NCBI GenBank assembly: GCA_964539025.1
Contig: CAZIFA010000005.1
Location: 124,001-188,000 of the forward strand
Direction: 5' to 3'
Source: Micavibrio_A sp964539025
Lineage (GTDB): Bacteria; Pseudomonadota; Alphaproteobacteria; Micavibrionales; Micavibrionaceae
DNA length: 64,000 nt
Below, piece after piece: positions 44,288-52,668 of this stretch; the stretch's first letter is position 1; every line of letters starts with the position of its first letter. The notes beneath the pieces were generated by a model that saw only the letters and a program-made list of their open reading frames with translations, was not told the origin of the DNA and did not search any database. The position numbers and the translations under genes were made by a program.

Positions 44288-45484
44288 ATGCTGAACGGTA
44301 TGCAGCCCGCACGCCACATAACCCCGCCCGACTGGATGACCGATCATCGATGCGTCAAGATCATGCGCATTCTGGGCGGGAATGAAAACCCAGCGCAGGC
44401 GTTGTTCGTAGGCGGATGTGTGCGCAACACGCTGATGGGCAAGCCGGTCAAGGATATCGATATAGCGACACGGCACGCGCCGTTGCAGGTGATTGAATTG
44501 TTAAAGGCGGCGGGAATCAGATTCGTGCCGACGGGGCTTGATCACGGGACGGTGACCGCCATAGTCGATGACGCGACTTTTGAAATAACGACATTGCGCA
44601 AGGATATAGACACCAACGGTCGTCATGCGGTGATCGCGTTCACCGACAAGTGGGAAGAAGACGGGCAGCGCCGGGATTTCACGATGAACACGCTGCTGGC
44701 TTCGCCAATGGGCGATATTTTCGATCCGACGGGCGCGGGGCTGGACGATCTGGATAAGCGGCGCGTTGTGTTCGTCGGTGATCCCGCACAAAGGATCGCG
44801 GAAGATTATTTGAGGATTTTACGATTCTTTCGTTTTTGTGCGGCCTACGGCGACGGGGCGATGGATGCATCGGCGCTTGCGGCCTGTAAACAGGCGGCGG
44901 AAAAAGTATCATCGCTTTCCAAGGAACGGGTCACGCAGGAATTGTTAAAAATATTGGCTGTTGTGAATCCCGCGCCGACGCTGGCCGCGATGTTTGCGAA
45001 CGATATCCTCAGGAGCATTGGCAAAGCGTTCAAACGGGACGCGATGGAAACATTGTGCGAATTTCAGGGACGGTACGATGCCGTCGACGTCATGACGCGG
45101 CTGTTTACAGTCGCTGGAATGAAGACGGAATATTTCGCGGACTGGTTGATACTTTCGAACGCGCAGAAAAAACATCTGGATGCTCTGGGCGAGGGGATTG
45201 CGATCATCAAATCGATTTCGAAAAAGAAGGTGCGCGAAATGGTGTACCGCGTCGGCAACGCGGCTTCGTTGCAGGCGTATCTTGTAAGGCTCGTGCAAAA
45301 AGGCGATCTTCCCGATCTGGAGATGATCGATGTCGCACGGTACTGGCACGCGCCGGTGTTTCCGATTAGCGGCGAGCAGCTTATCAAGAAGGGTGTATCG
45401 CCCGGGCCTGCGCTCGGCAAAAAACTTAAAGAGCTCGAAGAAAAATGGATCAAATCCGATTTTTCAAAGGTTCCGAAGGTTTAA
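44288..45484 (+). CDS. cca: CCA tRNA nucleotidyltransferase
   Basis: A 398-residue class II nucleotidyltransferase. LFVGGCVRNTLMGKPVKDIDIAT holds the catalytic DxD (DID), followed by RRDFTMNTLLASPMGDIFDP and EDYLRILRFFRFCAAYG. It adds or repairs the 3-prime CCA of tRNAs. The C-terminal 150 residues are divergent helical sequence. ATG 44288 or 44300 are both possible; the reading frame extends upstream into the kinase gene but that part is an overlap artefact. Confidence 0.9.
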   Translation: MLNGMQPARHITPPDWMTDHRCVKIMRILGGNENPAQALFVGGCVRNTLMGKPVKDIDIATRHAPLQVIELLKAAGIRFVPTGLDHGTVTAIVDDATFEITTLRKDIDTNGRHAVIAFTDKWEEDGQRRDFTMNTLLASPMGDIFDPTGAGLDDLDKRRVVFVGDPAQRIAEDYLRILRFFRFCAAYGDGAMDASALAACKQAAEKVSSLSKERVTQELLKILAVVNPAPTLAAMFANDILRSIGKAFKRDAMETLCEFQGRYDAVDVMTRLFTVAGMKTEYFADWLILSNAQKKHLDALGEGIAIIKSISKKKVREMVYRVGNAASLQAYLVRLVQKGDLPDLEMIDVARYWHAPVFPISGEQLIKKGVSPGPALGKKLKELEEKWIKSDFSKVPKV

Positions 45485-45503
45485 AAATCACTTCATTCAA
45501 TAT

Positions 45504-45588
45504 CCGTCATTCCGAACCCTTTATGGGTGAGGAATCTTTGGTGGAACGGATGGGGCAAAGATCCCTCCGCTTCGCGTTCGGGATGACG
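45504..45588. repeat. REP-like element, left member of an inverted pair
   Basis: CCGTCATTCCGAACCC at one end and GTTCGGGATGACG at the other, with internal GAATCTTTGG / CAAAGATCCC. It is almost identical to the reverse complement of 53245-53330, differing in about a dozen central bases. Confidence 0.85.
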
Positions 45589-45605
45589 ACGTTGGGTTAA
45601 GGCAA

Positions 45606-45638
45606 AACAAAACCCCCATATGGATGGAGGTTTTTTCT
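45606..45638 (-). terminator. Terminator of the 57-residue gene
   Basis: AAACCCCCAT and ATGGAGGTTTT form an imperfect stem with T-rich flanks on both strands; on the minus strand it follows the small gene at 45669-45842 by about 30 bases. Confidence 0.55.
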
Positions 45639-45668
45639 TCAAATAAACTTAAATACGTGGCTGGTCTG

Positions 45669-45842
45669 TTATACGAGGCAGAATGCCATTGCATCGTTAA
45701 TGGCGTCACGATCAGCATCGTCCAGACCTTTCAATGGGTCACCTAGTATAGGTCTGGGCTTTTTTGGTTGTCGTATAGGAGTAACTTTCTCACCAAAAAC
45801 ACGATTGAGATGTGATTCAGGTGTAACATGATGGTCGTTCAT
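45669..45842 (-). CDS. Small hypothetical protein, 57 residues
   Basis: Begins MNDHHVTPESHLNRVFGEKV and ends DAMAFCLV. GAGGG lies about seven bases before the ATG at 45842 and a terminator-like hairpin follows the TAA, so I consider it a real gene. It is polar, has no membrane segment, and matches no family I know. It stands alone between cca and hemF; the 130 bp on its upstream side contain no other gene. Confidence 0.5.
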   Translation of the reverse strand: MNDHHVTPESHLNRVFGEKVTPIRQPKKPRPILGDPLKGLDDADRDAINDAMAFCLV

Positions 45843-45972
45843 TATTTACCCTCTTTTTTGTTTCACACGAGGGAAGGAATAACCTGATTCTGCGCTGCAG
45901 CACAAGAGAATAAGCGGTGACATCCACAGTAAAATTGAGAAAATATTAAGTTGGTATATTAATTTATGCCAG

Positions 45973-46878
45973 TTATGGCCATTTTACTTCTGGCGGCATG
46001 GACATGAGGATGGCCTCGGTGTTGCCCCCGGTTTTCAGGCCGAACATGGTTCCCCGGTCATAGAGCAGGTTGAATTCGACATAGCGGCCGCGTCGGACGA
46101 GTTGGTATTCGCGCTGTTCTTCGGTCCACGGCTTGTGCATATGTCTGCGGACAATCGCGGGATAAATCTGTGCAAAGGTCTTGCCGACATCCTGCGTGAA
46201 GGCGAAATCTTTTTCCCAGTCGTTCTCTAGATAATCATAGAAAATGCCGCCAATGCCACGCGGTTCGTTGCGGTGGGGGAGGAAGAAATAATCGTCTGCC
46301 CATTGCTTGAATTTCGGGTGGTAGGCGGGATCGTGCCTATCGCAGCAGGCTTTGAGCGCAGCGTGGAAATCGGCGGTGTCGGTTGCGTCTTCAACCATCG
46401 GCGTTAAATCCGCGCCGCCGCCGAACCATGCTTTGGATGTCACGATCATCCGCGTGTTCATATGCACGGCGGGGACGAGGGGGGAGCGCATATGCGCGAC
46501 AAGCGAAATGCCCGAAGCCCAGAACTGCCCACCGCTTTCCTTCGCGCCGGGGATTTGATCGGCGAATTTTTCAGAAAATGTCCCGTGAACGCAGGAGATG
46601 TTGACCCCGACTTTTTCAAAGACGCGACCGCGCATAAGCGAGATTTCACCGCCGCCGTTCAACTGGCTACCGGAATTGTTCGGTTGGTCGAGGGAGGCGC
46701 GATCCCATGGTTTGCGGGTGAACCTGCCTGAAGACTCGGTAGATGAAAATTCCTCTTCAAGCTCTTCAAAAGACACGCAAATTTGATCCCGTATGGTGCG
46801 GAACCATTGAAAAGCTTGCTCTTTTTGTGTCTCTGAACTAGGCATAGCAGGGTTTTGCTTTAGAGATACTAATGTCAT
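45973..46878 (-). CDS. hemF: Oxygen-dependent coproporphyrinogen III oxidase
   Basis: A 301-residue haem-biosynthesis enzyme converting coproporphyrinogen III to protoporphyrinogen IX. FEKVGVNISCVHG, WFGGGADLTPM, YFFLPHRNEPRGIGGIFYDY and RRGRYVEFNLLYDRGTMFGL are diagnostic. The ATG at 46878 overlaps the divergent start at 46877 on the other strand (shared CATG); ATG 46845 is an alternative that removes 11 residues. Neither has a clear ribosome site. Confidence 0.95.
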   Translation of the reverse strand: MTLVSLKQNPAMPSSETQKEQAFQWFRTIRDQICVSFEELEEEFSSTESSGRFTRKPWDRASLDQPNNSGSQLNGGGEISLMRGRVFEKVGVNISCVHGTFSEKFADQIPGAKESGGQFWASGISLVAHMRSPLVPAVHMNTRMIVTSKAWFGGGADLTPMVEDATDTADFHAALKACCDRHDPAYHPKFKQWADDYFFLPHRNEPRGIGGIFYDYLENDWEKDFAFTQDVGKTFAQIYPAIVRRHMHKPWTEEQREYQLVRRGRYVEFNLLYDRGTMFGLKTGGNTEAILMSMPPEVKWP

Positions 46879-47713
46879 GAGTCAACTTAAAGCCTATTTT
46901 ACGGCTATTGGTCGATATAACAGTGCCGGCAAGCAGGGAACGCCGCCGGAGTTCCCTTGGGACGAATATTTCAGCACGTTGGAAGTCGGCCAGATCGTTT
47001 TCGCCAATACGAGGGCCGTGGTTCCTGATTATCCCATTGGGAAGGGGGCCATTCGTCGTCATCTCGTTTACGGGTTGTGGCGTGACGATGGCGGCAAGGT
47101 TCAAAAAATTGAAACGATATCGTTTACAACAAATATGTCGATGCACGCGTCTGATCTTGTGATTGATACGTCTCGTCTAAAGAAGAAATTTCGAGCAAAA
47201 ACGGCCACTAAACTGACGACGGGTACAATTCATATTTTTGACATCCGACCGGATCATGTCGCATTGCCTTTCAGCATGCCTATAACAATAAGTAAATCAA
47301 TATGGCCTGAAATTCTTGTGCGAAGAGCAAACTCCTTGTTATTCAGCCCGGAGCGTCAGCATAACATGCTGGAAAGTGATTTTACCGGGTTGACCCGCGA
47401 AGGGTTTGTATTTGGCACGATAGGCGATCAAAACCTGTGCGACCCACGTTTGGCCTTTGACACGAATGCAAGCCCTATTCAAAGAAAACCCGTTTCTATT
47501 TTGGAACAGTCGTATATTGATAGGATTGCATCATTTGCCGTGGCTTATCGCGAGAAGGCGCCATTCGGGAAAAAACATCTTATTTACCCGCCACTTAGTG
47601 AGTGGCCGTCGGATATTCCATCCGTTCCGCTTCCAGTATGGAAAAGGGATGAAAGGGATGTATGGGGGTTTTATAACAAGTCCTCTGCGAGTTTAAAACC
47701 TGATCTGCCTTAA
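46877..47713 (+). CDS. Hypothetical protein, paralogue of the next gene
   Basis: A 278-residue soluble protein of unknown family. It shares an ordered set of motifs with the next gene: VYGLWRDDGGKVQKIE (TALWRDDTKRIRKIE in the partner), an extended beta region, ILVRRANSLLFSP (LLVRRAAALLYSP) and LTREGFVFGTIGDQN (LTREGFTFREIQPDN), then a helix before a Pro-rich end. No signal peptide, membrane helix or catalytic motif is evident. It is divergent from hemF with overlapping starts. Confidence 0.65.
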   Translation: MSQLKAYFTAIGRYNSAGKQGTPPEFPWDEYFSTLEVGQIVFANTRAVVPDYPIGKGAIRRHLVYGLWRDDGGKVQKIETISFTTNMSMHASDLVIDTSRLKKKFRAKTATKLTTGTIHIFDIRPDHVALPFSMPITISKSIWPEILVRRANSLLFSPERQHNMLESDFTGLTREGFVFGTIGDQNLCDPRLAFDTNASPIQRKPVSILEQSYIDRIASFAVAYREKAPFGKKHLIYPPLSEWPSDIPSVPLPVWKRDERDVWGFYNKSSASLKPDLP

Positions 47714-47875
47714 AGCCTTGCCGATCAGCGTCTTGTTTACGGAACCATAAAGTGCCTTGATCCTTTTGCGCCTCTTAGGCCTAATGTCAGGTATGCCGGG
47801 GGACGTAATTGGCATCATGGGGCGAGTTTAGGTGATTGTTTTTAGCAGTACAATAGTAACTACAGGGAGAGTTTT

Positions 47876-48763
47876 GTGGGGACGTTAACGCTTCAAGCGA
47901 AATTGGGTGATGCTCGGTATGATGAACTCGCAAAACGGTTTAATCATCAGGAAGCGCCCAAAAACGCCGTATCTCTTGTTCCGGATTTGTCCGGGGGTGC
48001 GACCCCGGCCTATGAAACATTGCGGTTGGGTTCTATCATACCGTGCCGTATGGGCGAAGTGATTAAAGGCGACTACAACAAATCGCCAGACGTTTTCGTT
48101 ACCGCGTTGTGGCGCGATGATACGAAACGGATAAGAAAGATCGAAGCGATGTATATATCTTCCAGCCCTGTGGCAAAGAGGTATTTGCACGACCTGTCTT
48201 TAAACACTTCGCAAGCCAGGAAAGATTTTCACAGAGACAAAGACGCGTATATTCCGGCGGGCCGTACCTATCTTATCGACAACACCAAGCAATTTTTCCC
48301 GGACAGCCAATACCGGCGGAGCGTTCCACAGGGGTATCTGATTGACCTTTTGGTACGCCGTGCTGCCGCCCTGCTGTACTCCCCCTCGGTGCCTTGTATT
48401 TGCACCAGCCAGGTGCCGGAGTCGCTGACGCGCGAAGGATTTACGTTCAGAGAAATTCAACCCGATAATGTGCGGGCCATGGTATTTGGGGATTCTAAAT
48501 GGATCCCGGATATTTCCTTTACCGACATACGGCGGCAGAGCAGCGCACTCGTAACCCAGAGTCTCGTCGATCAAACCGCCAGGTTCGCGGCGTTCCATTA
48601 TAACACCTATGCCGTGCCTCATTACAAACAGCCGGGCCAGAAGGAAGCTTATGAATTTCCCCGCTTCGATATGAAGCAAATTAAAGCGCGTGCGGATACG
48701 GCAGGATTATTCACTGTTTGGGAAAAGGGGCTGCAGCCGGAGCGAGGATTGCGGCAGGGCTAA
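47876..48763 (+). CDS. Hypothetical protein, paralogue of the previous gene
   Basis: A 295-residue protein starting at GTG with GGGAG six bases upstream. It aligns along most of its length with the preceding 278-residue protein (see LWRDD, LVRR..LLYSP and LTREGF motifs), so the two arose by tandem duplication, but overall identity looks low, implying an old event. Function is unknown. It converges on trmL with 5 bp between stops. The 162 bp between the paralogues hold no gene that I can support. Confidence 0.65.
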   Translation: MGTLTLQAKLGDARYDELAKRFNHQEAPKNAVSLVPDLSGGATPAYETLRLGSIIPCRMGEVIKGDYNKSPDVFVTALWRDDTKRIRKIEAMYISSSPVAKRYLHDLSLNTSQARKDFHRDKDAYIPAGRTYLIDNTKQFFPDSQYRRSVPQGYLIDLLVRRAAALLYSPSVPCICTSQVPESLTREGFTFREIQPDNVRAMVFGDSKWIPDISFTDIRRQSSALVTQSLVDQTARFAAFHYNTYAVPHYKQPGQKEAYEFPRFDMKQIKARADTAGLFTVWEKGLQPERGLRQG

Positions 48764-48768
48764 AAGGT

Positions 48769-49230
48769 TCATCGCGTCTGTCTTAAAGCTTCGCCTATCA
48801 CCATCGCGCAGGAATTGATAACGTTCATCGAGCGCAGACCCGTCGCCATAGGGATGGTCAGGCGTGCGTGTGCGGCGGCGTGGACTTCGGGCGGTGCACC
48901 GGCGCTTTCCTGCCCCGCGAGCAGGATATCGCCCTTTTGATAGGTAAAATCAAGATAGGATTGGGTGGATTTGGTCGTCAGCAGCAGAATCCGGCGGTTT
49001 GGATACGCTTCCAAAAAGGCGGACCAGCTTGCATGCCGCCGCAGGGTGACGTGATCGATATAATCCATAGCGGCCCGGCGGATTTTCGCTTCATCCCAAG
49101 CAAAGGTCGTGGGTTCGATAATATCAAGTGTCAGGCCAAGGCAAGCGGTCAAGCGCATGGCCGCGCCGGTGTTTTGCGGGATTTCGGGTTGGAACAGTGC
49201 CAGATTGATGTGCGGGTTGCTTGGTTGCAT
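48769..49230 (-). CDS. trmL: tRNA (cytidine/uridine-34-2-prime-O)-methyltransferase
   Basis: A 153-residue SPOUT methyltransferase, the typical single-domain TrmL length. LALFQPEIPQNTGAAMRL, ILLAGQESAGAPPEV and TIPMATGLRSMNVINSCAMVIGEALR form the knot and SAM site. It methylates the wobble base of tRNA-Leu species. It is divergent from petA with 128 bp between. Confidence 0.93.
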   Translation of the reverse strand: MQPSNPHINLALFQPEIPQNTGAAMRLTACLGLTLDIIEPTTFAWDEAKIRRAAMDYIDHVTLRRHASWSAFLEAYPNRRILLLTTKSTQSYLDFTYQKGDILLAGQESAGAPPEVHAAAHARLTIPMATGLRSMNVINSCAMVIGEALRQTR

Positions 49231-49358
49231 GCCGCACTGTATTATCTTTTTCTGCGGATTCCCACAAATCCTCTCTTGTCCGCCAAGGGATTTTGGTGGT
49301 ATTCCAAAGCGTTAATTTCGACCCGAAAACCCCCATCGCGAAAACGGCATAACATAAT

Positions 49359-49913
49359 ATGAGTGCAGACAATCCCCCCCATCATCATGGACAAGCTGAC
49401 GGCGAAGGCCGTCGCGATTTCCTTTTCCTGACCGCCGCGGCTTTTGGCGCGGTGGGGGCCGGGTCCGTCGCCTGGCCGTTCATCGACCAGATGAACCCCG
49501 CAGCCGACACGCTGGCCATGTCCACGACCGAAGTGGACCTTGCGCCGATCGAACCCGGTCAGGCGATCACCGTGATGTGGCAGGGCAAACCGGTGTTCAT
49601 TCGCCACCGCACGCCCGAAGAAATCAAGATGGCCGAAGATGCTGATGTCACGACGCTGCGCGACCCGCAGGCCGATAAGGATCGCGTTCAAAAACCGCAA
49701 TGGCTCATTATGGTTGGCATCTGCACGCACCTCGGCTGTGTTCCGCAGGGACAAAAATCGGCGGACGTAAAAGGCGAATACGGCGGATGGTTTTGCCCAT
49801 GCCACGGTTCGCACTACGATACGTCGGGGCGCATCAGAAAAGGCCCGGCACCGAAAAACCTTGCCGTGCCAAATTATACATTCCTGAGCGAAACAAGCAT
49901 CCGCATCGGATAG
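49359..49913 (+). CDS. petA: Rieske iron-sulfur subunit of cytochrome bc1
   Basis: A 184-residue protein. N-terminal twin-arginine sequence RRDFLFLTAAAFGAVGAGSVAW anchors it in the membrane after Tat export. Cluster ligands are in CTHLGCVPQG and CPCHGSHYDTSGR. It carries electrons from ubiquinol to cytochrome c1. It is followed after 24 bp by the cytochrome b gene. Confidence 0.96.
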   Translation: MSADNPPHHHGQADGEGRRDFLFLTAAAFGAVGAGSVAWPFIDQMNPAADTLAMSTTEVDLAPIEPGQAITVMWQGKPVFIRHRTPEEIKMAEDADVTTLRDPQADKDRVQKPQWLIMVGICTHLGCVPQGQKSADVKGEYGGWFCPCHGSHYDTSGRIRKGPAPKNLAVPNYTFLSETSIRIG

Positions 49914-49937
49914 AAGATTTAGTAGAGAGAAAAGAAC

Positions 49938-50288
49938 ATGGGTTCCAAAGAACGTACAGCTTTCGACAATCCGGTGGTTGAGTGGATCGATTCCCGCCTT
50001 CCGGTCTTCACGATGATGCAAAAGGAATACGGTGTATTCCCGACGCCGAAGAATTTCAATTATTTCTGGAATTTCGGCGCTATCGCCATGGTGATGTTGG
50101 TCACGATGATCATCACGGGCATCACGCTCGCCATGCACTACAATCCATCGACGACAGGCGCTTTCGATTCCGTAGAGCGTATCATGCGCGACGTGAACGG
50201 CGGATGGATGCTCCGTTACCTGCATTCGAACGGCGCGTCGATCTTCTTTATAGCCGTCTATATCAAAATCTTCAGCGGGTTGTATTAA
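49938..50288 (+). CDS. petB: Cytochrome b, N-terminal part, ended by in-frame TAA
   Basis: This frame encodes the first two transmembrane helices of cytochrome b and then stops at TAA 50286-50288. The amino acid sequence continues in the same frame directly after the stop (SYYKKTRELLWILV), so this is a nonsense interruption, with no shift. The stop replaces a Tyr position in GLYYGSYK of homologues. Helix B keeps haem ligand His96 but has Lys110 where the second, invariant haem ligand His is found 14 residues later. Either the gene is damaged or the base calls in this patch are wrong. GAGAAAAGAAC precedes the ATG. Confidence 0.85.
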   Translation: MGSKERTAFDNPVVEWIDSRLPVFTMMQKEYGVFPTPKNFNYFWNFGAIAMVMLVTMIITGITLAMHYNPSTTGAFDSVERIMRDVNGGWMLRYLHSNGASIFFIAVYIKIFSGLY

Positions 50289-52301
50289 AGCTACTACAAA
50301 AAAACGCGAGAACTTCTCTGGATACTAGTCATGGTCATCTTCTTGTTGATGATGGCGTGCGGTTTCATGGGGTACGTTCTGCCGTGGGGCCAGATGTCTT
50401 TCTGGGGCGCGACGGTTATCACTAACCTGTTTTCCGCCATACCTCTTGTCGGCGATAGTATCGTAACGTTGCTCTGGGGTGGTTTTTCCGTCGATAACCC
50501 GACGCTGAACCGTTTCTTCGCTCTGCATTACCTGTTGCCGTTTGTGATTTTCGCGGTGGTGTTCTTGCATGTCTGGGCGCTGCATGTCACGGGATCGAAC
50601 AACCCGCTCGGCATCGATACCAAGGGATCGCAGGACACGCTGCCCTTCCATCCGTATTACACGATGAAGGACACGTTCGGCCTGCTGGTGTTCATGATTA
50701 TCTATGTCGCGTTTACGTTCTTTATGCCCAACGCGCTCGGCCATCCTGACAACTATATCGAGGCCAATCCGCTGGTGACGCCCGCGCATATCGTGCCGGA
50801 ATGGTACTTCTTGCCGTTCTACGCCATCCTGCGCGCGATCACGTTCGACCTGAATATCTATCTTGCTGGCGCCGGTTTGACCGGCGGCGTTCTGGTCTAT
50901 CAATATTGCTGGAAGAAGACGCCTGACAAGGCTGTTTCTTCGAAGCTAATGCCGCTGCTCATCGTGGCCGCTGTTCTTGCTGTGCCGGGTGGATTGCTGG
51001 CTTTCTTCAAAGACGTTCCAGCGCTGCATGGATTGATTGATGTCATCCCGTTCAAAGCCGTCAGTCTTATGGCCGCAAAACTCGGTGGCGTTCTGGCGAT
51101 GTTCGGGGCTATCGCGGTTTTATTCCTTCTACCGTTCATCGACTCGCACCCGGTGCGTTCGTCTGTGTTCCGTCCATGGTTCAAGGCAGGCGTGCTCGCG
51201 CTTCTGGTCGTGTTCGTGATCCTTGGCATTTGCGGATCGAAACCCGCCGAAGGATTGTGGGTGCCGCTGGCACAAATCATGACGCTGGCCTATTTCGGGT
51301 TCTTCTTGGTTGCAATTCCGTATTTCAACAACAACGAACCGGTCATGAAGCTTCCAAACAGTATCCACGAAGCGATTTCATCCATGCCGAAATCAGTGAT
51401 GGTTGCGTTGCTTGCCATAGGTCTTCTGACCTTCGTGCCGCATGATGCGTTTGCAAGATCGGAAAAGGCACCGGATAAAGTGGCCACGCCTGCGACAGAA
51501 GAAGCGGCACCTGCCGTTGCTCCACAAGGCGAAGGAAGTGGGGAAGAGGTCGCCCAACACGCAACGACCGCACCTGCTGGAGAAGATCATGCCGCCGCTG
51601 CCGGTGCACACCATTCACCCACCTTGCCAAAGCAGGACTGGTCGTTCAGCGGCCCGTTCGGCACATATGACAGGGCATCCCTGCAACGCGGATTTCAGGT
51701 GTACAAGCAAGTTTGCGCCGCCTGCCATTCGATGGACCGCGTTGCTTATCGCAACCTCACCGCGCTTGGTTACAGCGAGGACCAGACCAAGGCTGCCGCC
51801 GCCGAAGTGACCGTCATGGACGGACCGAATGATGAGGGTGAAATGTTTGAGCGTCCGGGTCGTCCGAGTGACCATTTCAAATCACCCTATGCGAACGACA
51901 ACGCCGCCAAAGCCAACAACAATGGCGCGCTGCCGCCTGACTTATCATTGATCGTCAAGGCGCGTATGGGCGGTCCGGATTATGTTTACGCTATCCTGAC
52001 CGGATATGAAGCTGCACCTGCGGGCGCCGAACTTGCCGCCGGACAACACTGGAACAAATACATGGCGGGCAACAAGATCGCTATGCCCGCGCCGCTGATC
52101 GAAGGGGCCGTTGCCTATGAAGATGGCTCGCCGACCACGGTGAGCCAGTATGCCCACGACGTGACGCAATTCCTGGCCTGGGCTTCGGAGCCCGAGATGG
52201 AAGAGCGTAAGCAAACGGGCCTCAAAGCCATCATTTTCCTCGTAATCTTTGCGGGGCTGATGTACGCCGTAAAACGGAAAATCTGGGCGAAGGTCCATTA
52301 A
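50289..52301 (+). CDS. petC: Cytochrome b C-terminal part fused to cytochrome c1 (FbcH-like)
   Basis: The open frame resumes after the petB TAA; the first ATG is 50331. Numbering from that ATG, residues 1-350 are cytochrome b helices C-H with FMGYVLPWGQMSFWGATVI, helix D His in ALHYLLPF and LHVWALHVTG, and the Qo-site PEWY. Residues 352-375 (MPKSVMVALLAIGLLTFVP) form an internal signal peptide ending near AFAR. A Pro/Ala-rich linker leads to cytochrome c1 with haem motif CAACH at 462-466, axial Met in KIAMPAP (about 585) and a C-terminal anchor. The fused layout resembles Bradyrhizobium fbcH, where signal peptidase separates the two cytochromes. Confidence 0.9.
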   Translation, partial: SYYKKTRELLWILVMVIFLLMMACGFMGYVLPWGQMSFWGATVITNLFSAIPLVGDSIVTLLWGGFSVDNPTLNRFFALHYLLPFVIFAVVFLHVWALHVTGSNNPLGIDTKGSQDTLPFHPYYTMKDTFGLLVFMIIYVAFTFFMPNALGHPDNYIEANPLVTPAHIVPEWYFLPFYAILRAITFDLNIYLAGAGLTGGVLVYQYCWKKTPDKAVSSKLMPLLIVAAVLAVPGGLLAFFKDVPALHGLIDVIPFKAVSLMAAKLGGVLAMFGAIAVLFLLPFIDSHPVRSSVFRPWFKAGVLALLVVFVILGICGSKPAEGLWVPLAQIMTLAYFGFFLVAIPYFNNNEPVMKLPNSIHEAISSMPKSVMVALLAIGLLTFVPHDAFARSEKAPDKVATPATEEAAPAVAPQGEGSGEEVAQHATTAPAGEDHAAAAGAHHSPTLPKQDWSFSGPFGTYDRASLQRGFQVYKQVCAACHSMDRVAYRNLTALGYSEDQTKAAAAEVTVMDGPNDEGEMFERPGRPSDHFKSPYANDNAAKANNNGALPPDLSLIVKARMGGPDYVYAILTGYEAAPAGAELAAGQHWNKYMAGNKIAMPAPLIEGAVAYEDGSPTTVSQYAHDVTQFLAWASEPEMEERKQTGLKAIIFLVIFAGLMYAVKRKIWAKVH

Positions 52302-52337
52302 TTATCGCCTGTAAATCTACAGCTTTTAATTAATCTT

Positions 52338-52373
52338 TGATGGCGTATAATAGACACGGCTTATACGCCATCA
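52338..52373. promoter_or_regulatory. 13-bp perfect inverted repeat over a -10 box
   Basis: TGATGGCGTATAA at 52338-52350 and its exact reverse complement at 52361-52373, separated by 10 bp. The left arm contains most of TATAAT (52346-52351), the likely -10 of the next gene, so a repressor bound here would block transcription. There is no T run, so it is not a standard terminator for the bc1 operon. Confidence 0.65.
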
Positions 52374-52393
52374 CGGTATAGGGATTAATATTC

Positions 52394-52657
52394 ATGCGCG
52401 AACAAGTCAGAGGATTGCTTATCAAGGCCAAGGTCTTGCAATTCTGCGCCGACATTTTCGCGGTGTTCGGGATATTCCTGTTCGCCTTCATCTATTTCAA
52501 CCATTTCAAGGATAATCCCATAATGGCGCTGCGCGACCCGTTTTTCGTGGTCACCATCCTGATCCCGTTCATTCCAGCCGCCGTTCTCGCGTTCCTTGCC
52601 TCTTCCAAGCGCAGGCAGATTCGCGCCCTGCTTGAACAAAGCCAGAAGCAGGACTAG
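52394..52657 (+). CDS. Small hypothetical two-helix membrane protein
   Basis: An 87-residue protein with two predicted transmembrane helices (about 17-36 and 49-67), separated by a short loop, and a basic, Gln-rich C-terminal tail likely in the cytoplasm. No family recognised. It has its own promoter region with a large inverted repeat. The DUF924 gene follows 11 bp later and is probably cotranscribed. Confidence 0.65.
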   Translation: MREQVRGLLIKAKVLQFCADIFAVFGIFLFAFIYFNHFKDNPIMALRDPFFVVTILIPFIPAAVLAFLASSKRRQIRALLEQSQKQD

Positions 52658-52668
52658 AATCACATCTT

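Noticed and set aside
46383..46731. Plus-strand frames opposite hemF
   Set aside because: They are shadows of the strongly conserved HemF coding sequence.
47693..47818. 41-codon minus-strand frame between the two paralogous genes
   Set aside because: Basic and plausible in composition, but no ribosome site and it overlaps the end of the upstream gene.
50260..50330. Diversity-generating retroelement or recoding as the cause of the petB patch
   Set aside because: No reverse transcriptase or template repeat is visible, the changes are towards A and not at A, and TAA ends many neighbouring genes, so reassignment does not fit.
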